The position numbers were made by a program, and so were the translations under genes. Of a stretch of DNA of 64,000 nt, positions 61,244 through 64,000 are shown in pieces (position 1 is the first letter of the stretch; every line of letters starts with the position of its first letter). The stretch is from Bacteroidota bacterium (lineage in GTDB: Bacteria; Bacteroidota; Bacteroidia; Sphingobacteriales; Sphingobacteriaceae), in the NCBI GenBank assembly GCA_023450085.1, contig JAEXHI010000005.1, positions 62,001 to 126,000 on the forward strand, given 5' to 3'. Below the pieces are notes generated by a model, which was given only the letters and a program-made list of their open reading frames with translations, ran no database searches and was not told where the DNA came from.

Positions 61244-61841
61244 GCTAAGCACTTCGTTTTACCAGAATGAGGATGTAGTAGCGGTAGCTAAACAGTTACT
61301 TGGCAAAATGCTTTTCACCAATATTAATGGAAAGCTTACTGGTGGGATCATTACCGAAACTGAAGCTTATGATGGGGTGATAGACAAAGCCTGTCATGCT
61401 TATGGTGGAAGAAATACGAGTAGAACGGCAACGATGTATCTAGCCGGCGGAGTAACTTATGTGTACTTGTGCTATGGTATTCACCATCTGTTGAATGTAG
61501 TAAGTGGTGCTGCGGGAAATCCGCAGGCGGTGTTGATTAGGGCTATTGAACCTACGGAAGGTATAGAGCTGATGTTGGAACGGAGAAAGATGGAGAAATT
61601 GGCTCCACGTATCACTGCAGGTCCAGGAGCATTATCTCAAGCTTTAGGTATAAATAAGGAGCTTAATGCTAAAGCGCTATCTTCAGATGAGATTTGGATT
61701 GAAGATAGTGGAAAGCAATATTCCCATGAAAAAATTGCAGCCACGGCAAGAATAGGCGTGGCTTATGCTCAAGAACATGCCTTGTGGCCCTTTAGGTTTT
61801 ACCTTAAAGGAAGTAAATATGTGAGCAAGCCTCATCAATAG
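61236..61841 (+). CDS. 3-methyladenine DNA glycosylase (MPG/AAG type)
   Basis: 201-aa base-excision glycosylase of the AAG fold, which removes alkylated purines. LLGKMLFTNINGKLTGGIITETEAYDG (split here) carries the catalytic Glu in ITETEAY, and HAYGGRNTSRTATMY, YLCYGIHHLLNVV and TAGPGALSQALGI are family blocks. The ATG lies within the end of the fRMsr gene. It converges with the secreted protein gene, six bases apart. Confidence 0.93.
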   Translation: MVKLSTSFYQNEDVVAVAKQLLGKMLFTNINGKLTGGIITETEAYDGVIDKACHAYGGRNTSRTATMYLAGGVTYVYLCYGIHHLLNVVSGAAGNPQAVLIRAIEPTEGIELMLERRKMEKLAPRITAGPGALSQALGINKELNAKALSSDEIWIEDSGKQYSHEKIAATARIGVAYAQEHALWPFRFYLKGSKYVSKPHQ

Positions 61842-61847
61842 TTTTAT

Positions 61848-62684
61848 CTAGTTTATCGGGTATTTCGCTTCCGCAATGATCCCTTCGTCACTCAGTAATT
61901 CATGAAGAACTGGATCTTTTAAAATATCGGTAAGCTTCACTTTTTTACCATTTAGATAGCCTATTTCACTCACCAAACGTATTCCGTGACTATAATCGGC
62001 CCAAGTATTGGTGTGTTTGTTGTAAACAGGTTGTATGGCTTTGCCATCCAGTTTATGCCATCCGTATATCACAACTCTAGGGCTGGGCTGTCCGTATATT
62101 TTATTAGAGATGATAATGTCCTTTTTATTTCCTCCCGTTAACGAGCCTTGTTGGTATTTGCTTCCCAAGACTTGTAATTGTTTTAAGATCATTTCGTGAT
62201 GGACGATGAATACGGGTACGGTAATCATTGCCTTGCTAGGTGGGATAGGCTGCGGTTCTAATTTAATTATCGCTTGTGCATAAATCTCATCTACCATGCT
62301 TTTGGTGGGTAATAAAGTATGGGTTAAATTGGCAATACGTTGCGCCAGCATGGGAGTGGTGGGTATATAAAAGTAATTGGTGTCTGAACCTATAGAAAGG
62401 TAATCAGGAATACTATATATGATTAATTTATAATATTTTGCATTAATTACTTTATTTATTTCTATAGATGATAGCTTCCTTAAAAAGGATGGGATATTTC
62501 CATTTTTTACTTCCTGGAAAATCATTTCCTCTCGTGCAGAAAGACTTAAGTTGGTATCGATAATCAGCTTTGAAAATTGGGTCCCTGTAAGCGCGTCACT
62601 TTTTCGCTTTTTGAGTTTAAGTTCTTGCGCAAATGTTGTAAAGCCAATAACTAGACAGCAAAGTAATAAGGTCAGTTTTTTCAT
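61848..62684 (-). CDS. secreted protein of unknown function
   Basis: 278-aa exported protein (signal MKKLTLLLCCLVIGFTTFAQ). The C-terminal half contains YGWHKLDGKAIQPVYN and WADYSHGIRLVS, a motif set I recall from uncharacterised Bacteroidota proteins, without an assigned reaction. The His residues in WHKLDG and SHGIR could be catalytic but this is only a guess. Its ATG overlaps the queG stop by four bases. Confidence 0.8.
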   Translation of the reverse strand: MKKLTLLLCCLVIGFTTFAQELKLKKRKSDALTGTQFSKLIIDTNLSLSAREEMIFQEVKNGNIPSFLRKLSSIEINKVINAKYYKLIIYSIPDYLSIGSDTNYFYIPTTPMLAQRIANLTHTLLPTKSMVDEIYAQAIIKLEPQPIPPSKAMITVPVFIVHHEMILKQLQVLGSKYQQGSLTGGNKKDIIISNKIYGQPSPRVVIYGWHKLDGKAIQPVYNKHTNTWADYSHGIRLVSEIGYLNGKKVKLTDILKDPVLHELLSDEGIIAEAKYPIN

Positions 62685-63616
62685 GATTGCTTTAAAAAAT
62701 CGATATTCCGTTTTAAGCCCGCAAACTTAGTTCGTTTTACAGGAGAGTTTTTGAATACCCGCTTAAACACTTCATCGGTCATGTCAACCAATTCACTTTT
62801 GCTCAATCCAAGCAGTTCTTCTTTGGGTTTAAAGTGCTCTTCGTTATGTACGGTAGAAAATCTGTTCCAAGGACAAACATCTTGGCAAACATCACAGCCA
62901 AACATCCAGTTATCCATTTTCCCTTTAAACTCATTGGGGATTTCATTTTTAAGTTCAATGGTGAGATAGGAAATACATTTACTTCCATCCACTTGATAGG
63001 GAGCCACAATCGCATTGGTGGGGCAAGCGTCTATGCAGCGGGTGCAAGAACCGCAATGGTCGGTAGGAAAGGGGTTGTCGTATTCTAAATCTAGGTCGAT
63101 GATCAGCTCAGCCAAAAAGAAAAATGAACCAGCTTGTTTACTGATCAGATTAGAATTTTTGCCTCGCCAACCTAAACCAGCTTTTTGTGCCCAAGCTTTA
63201 TCCATTACCGGTGCCGAGTCTACGAAGCAACGTCCATCTACTTCACCGATGTTTTCTCGGATGAAATGCATCAACTCCTGTAGCTTTTCTTTAATTACAG
63301 AATGATAGTCGGTTCCGTAGGCGTATTTGGAGATTTTAGGGGCGTTTTGGTCAAGTTGTTTTTCTTCCGAATAGTAATTTAAGGTAAGTGATACAATTGA
63401 TTTGGAACCTTCCACCAGCAACCTGGGATCTAAGCGTTTGTCGAAGTAATTTTCCATGTAGCCCATTTCGCCATGATGGTTGTTCTTAAGCCAGTTTTCC
63501 AATCTTGGCGCTTCTTCTTCCAAAAATTCGGCCTTGGCAATACCACAAGACATAAAGCCCAAACGCTGGGCTTCTTGCTTGATCATGTTACTGTATTTAC
63601 CGGCCTGATTGAACAT
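62681..63616 (-). CDS. queG: epoxyqueuosine reductase
   Basis: 311-aa cobalamin-dependent Fe-S enzyme for the last step of queuosine synthesis in tRNA, converting oQ to Q. Cluster motifs are CGSCTRCIDACPTNAI and CDVCQDVCPWN, with GWRGKNSNLIS and the DSAPVMDKAWAQKAGLG segment earlier. It is near the short end of the family. The start may be ATG 63616 or, ten codons later, MIKQEAQRLG. No other que gene is in the window. Confidence 0.93.
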   Translation of the reverse strand: MFNQAGKYSNMIKQEAQRLGFMSCGIAKAEFLEEEAPRLENWLKNNHHGEMGYMENYFDKRLDPRLLVEGSKSIVSLTLNYYSEEKQLDQNAPKISKYAYGTDYHSVIKEKLQELMHFIRENIGEVDGRCFVDSAPVMDKAWAQKAGLGWRGKNSNLISKQAGSFFFLAELIIDLDLEYDNPFPTDHCGSCTRCIDACPTNAIVAPYQVDGSKCISYLTIELKNEIPNEFKGKMDNWMFGCDVCQDVCPWNRFSTVHNEEHFKPKEELLGLSKSELVDMTDEVFKRVFKNSPVKRTKFAGLKRNIDFLKQS

Positions 63617-63724
63617 TGCTCTGCAAAGATAGCCATTTGGCTAAAAAACCTTTTACTATGGTTGATTGTTTAAATAAGGACAATGCAGATTATGATAAGA
63701 CACTACTAAATTTAAACTCGAGTT

Positions 63725-63946
63725 ATGGAAAATCAGACAGAAAATACCGAAAACGAACATAAACACGTCACGCATGACGTGGAAACGAATTATGATGCTC
63801 ATAAAGAAAATCCAAAACCTGCCCCTACGGTAAACGAACCTGATAACGAAGGTGCAGGGCAAGCCATGAAATGGATCATTCCCATTGTTGTAGTGGTTTT
63901 GCTAATTGTTTGGTTTATCTTTTTCAGAAATAATGTGACAAAATAG
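63725..63946 (+). CDS. small single-pass membrane protein
   Basis: 73-aa protein. The first ~48 residues are hydrophilic and rich in Glu, Asn, His and Thr (MENQTENTENEHKHVTHDVET), and a single membrane helix (about 49-66, WIIPIVVVVLLIVWFIFF) precedes a short RNNVTK tail. No lipobox. The function is unknown. It diverges from queG. A terminator-like hairpin follows. Confidence 0.75.
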   Translation: MENQTENTENEHKHVTHDVETNYDAHKENPKPAPTVNEPDNEGAGQAMKWIIPIVVVVLLIVWFIFFRNNVTK

Positions 63947-63973
63947 AGAACCATTCATTTCTATTTTGAGTGT

Positions 63974-63997
63974 AAAGCTGCTTATTTTAGCAGCTTT
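63974..63997 (+). terminator. hairpin after the small membrane protein
   Basis: AAAGCTGCT (63974-63982) pairs with AGCAGCTTT (63989-63997), six-base loop. The bases that would show a U-run lie at or past the window edge. Confidence 0.6.
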
Positions 63998-64000
63998 ACT

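Noticed and set aside
1..64000. tRNA, rRNA, insertion sequence, prophage or CRISPR
   Set aside because: I scanned for cloverleaf ends, rRNA blocks, transposase motifs and regular spaced repeats and found none; small or odd elements could still be missed by eye.

Overview
This window looks like chromosomal DNA of a Bacteroidota member, most likely a Sphingobacteriaceae/Pedobacter-type soil or freshwater bacterium. The signs are low-to-moderate GC, start-proximal TAnnTTTG boxes (the Bacteroidota -7 element), a GLPGLI-type secreted protein, an S46 dipeptidyl peptidase, OmpP1/FadL and OmpA-type surface proteins, an archaeal-type short ProRS, and intergenic repeat words common in that family. The genus is an inference from gene content; no rRNA or tRNA gene is present. 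I see no transposase, integrase, phage or CRISPR array. The window is core-type chromosome with repeat-rich intergenic gaps.

Layout. 0-2.3 kb: SDR (cut by the window edge), hotdog thioesterase and FabF, a fatty-acid type operon. 2.3-8.8 kb: repeat-filled convergent gap, an OmpA-type protein, then a terminator-bounded three-gene unit on the minus strand (AraM/EgsA-like glycerol-1-phosphate dehydrogenase, GlpT-like MFS antiporter, AraL/NagD-like HAD phosphatase). 8.8-10.8 kb: LysM protein overlapping uridine kinase. 10.9-15.8 kb: Dps, a UbiD-family decarboxylase, FadL-type porin, Gly/Tyr-rich lipoprotein. 15.9-20.3 kb: ProRS, an uncharacterised protein, a gamma-family trans-sulfuration enzyme, a TIGR02757 protein. 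20.4-28 kb: GreA/Rnk-like factor, DUF1905/YdeI protein, GT2 transferase, POT transporter, PdxH, YqgE/AlgH, PurK-PurE. 28-38.8 kb: HI0933 flavoprotein, a 1083-aa beta-propeller/amidohydrolase, RecQ, UMF1-type MFS, LutA-like protein, GLPGLI-like protein, GxxExxY protein.

39-42.2 kb is the translation operon thrS-infC-rpmI-rplT; infC starts with TTG. 42.6-48.7 kb is the ligase-associated DNA repair module Exo-Lig-Lhr-PdeM, with a repeat element between lhr and pdeM. 48.8-54.2 kb: MgtE, Ohr, FUSC-type membrane protein, P1 peptidase. 54.2-54.9 kb is an ORF-free stretch with three TGTTAATAA words, several small hairpins and a strong intrinsic terminator just before a PIN-PhoH gene; it is the best candidate here for an undescribed RNA or attenuator. 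56.3-64 kb: TCR-type efflux MFS, a small conserved protein, a probable acid-specific S46 peptidase (DPP11-like), fRMsr overlapping a 3-methyladenine glycosylase, QueG overlapping a secreted protein, and a small membrane protein.

How the genes work together: DNA repair is strongly represented (Lhr module, RecQ, MPG glycosylase, Dps, Ohr and fRMsr for oxidative damage), with housekeeping translation, purine, vitamin B6 and envelope functions. Several genes overlap by ATGA or a few bases, which suggests translational coupling. Gaps carry recurrent inverted repeats and degenerate simple-word tracts, some of which make hairpins or serve as terminators. All functions are read from sequence motifs and remembered family features; no search was run.
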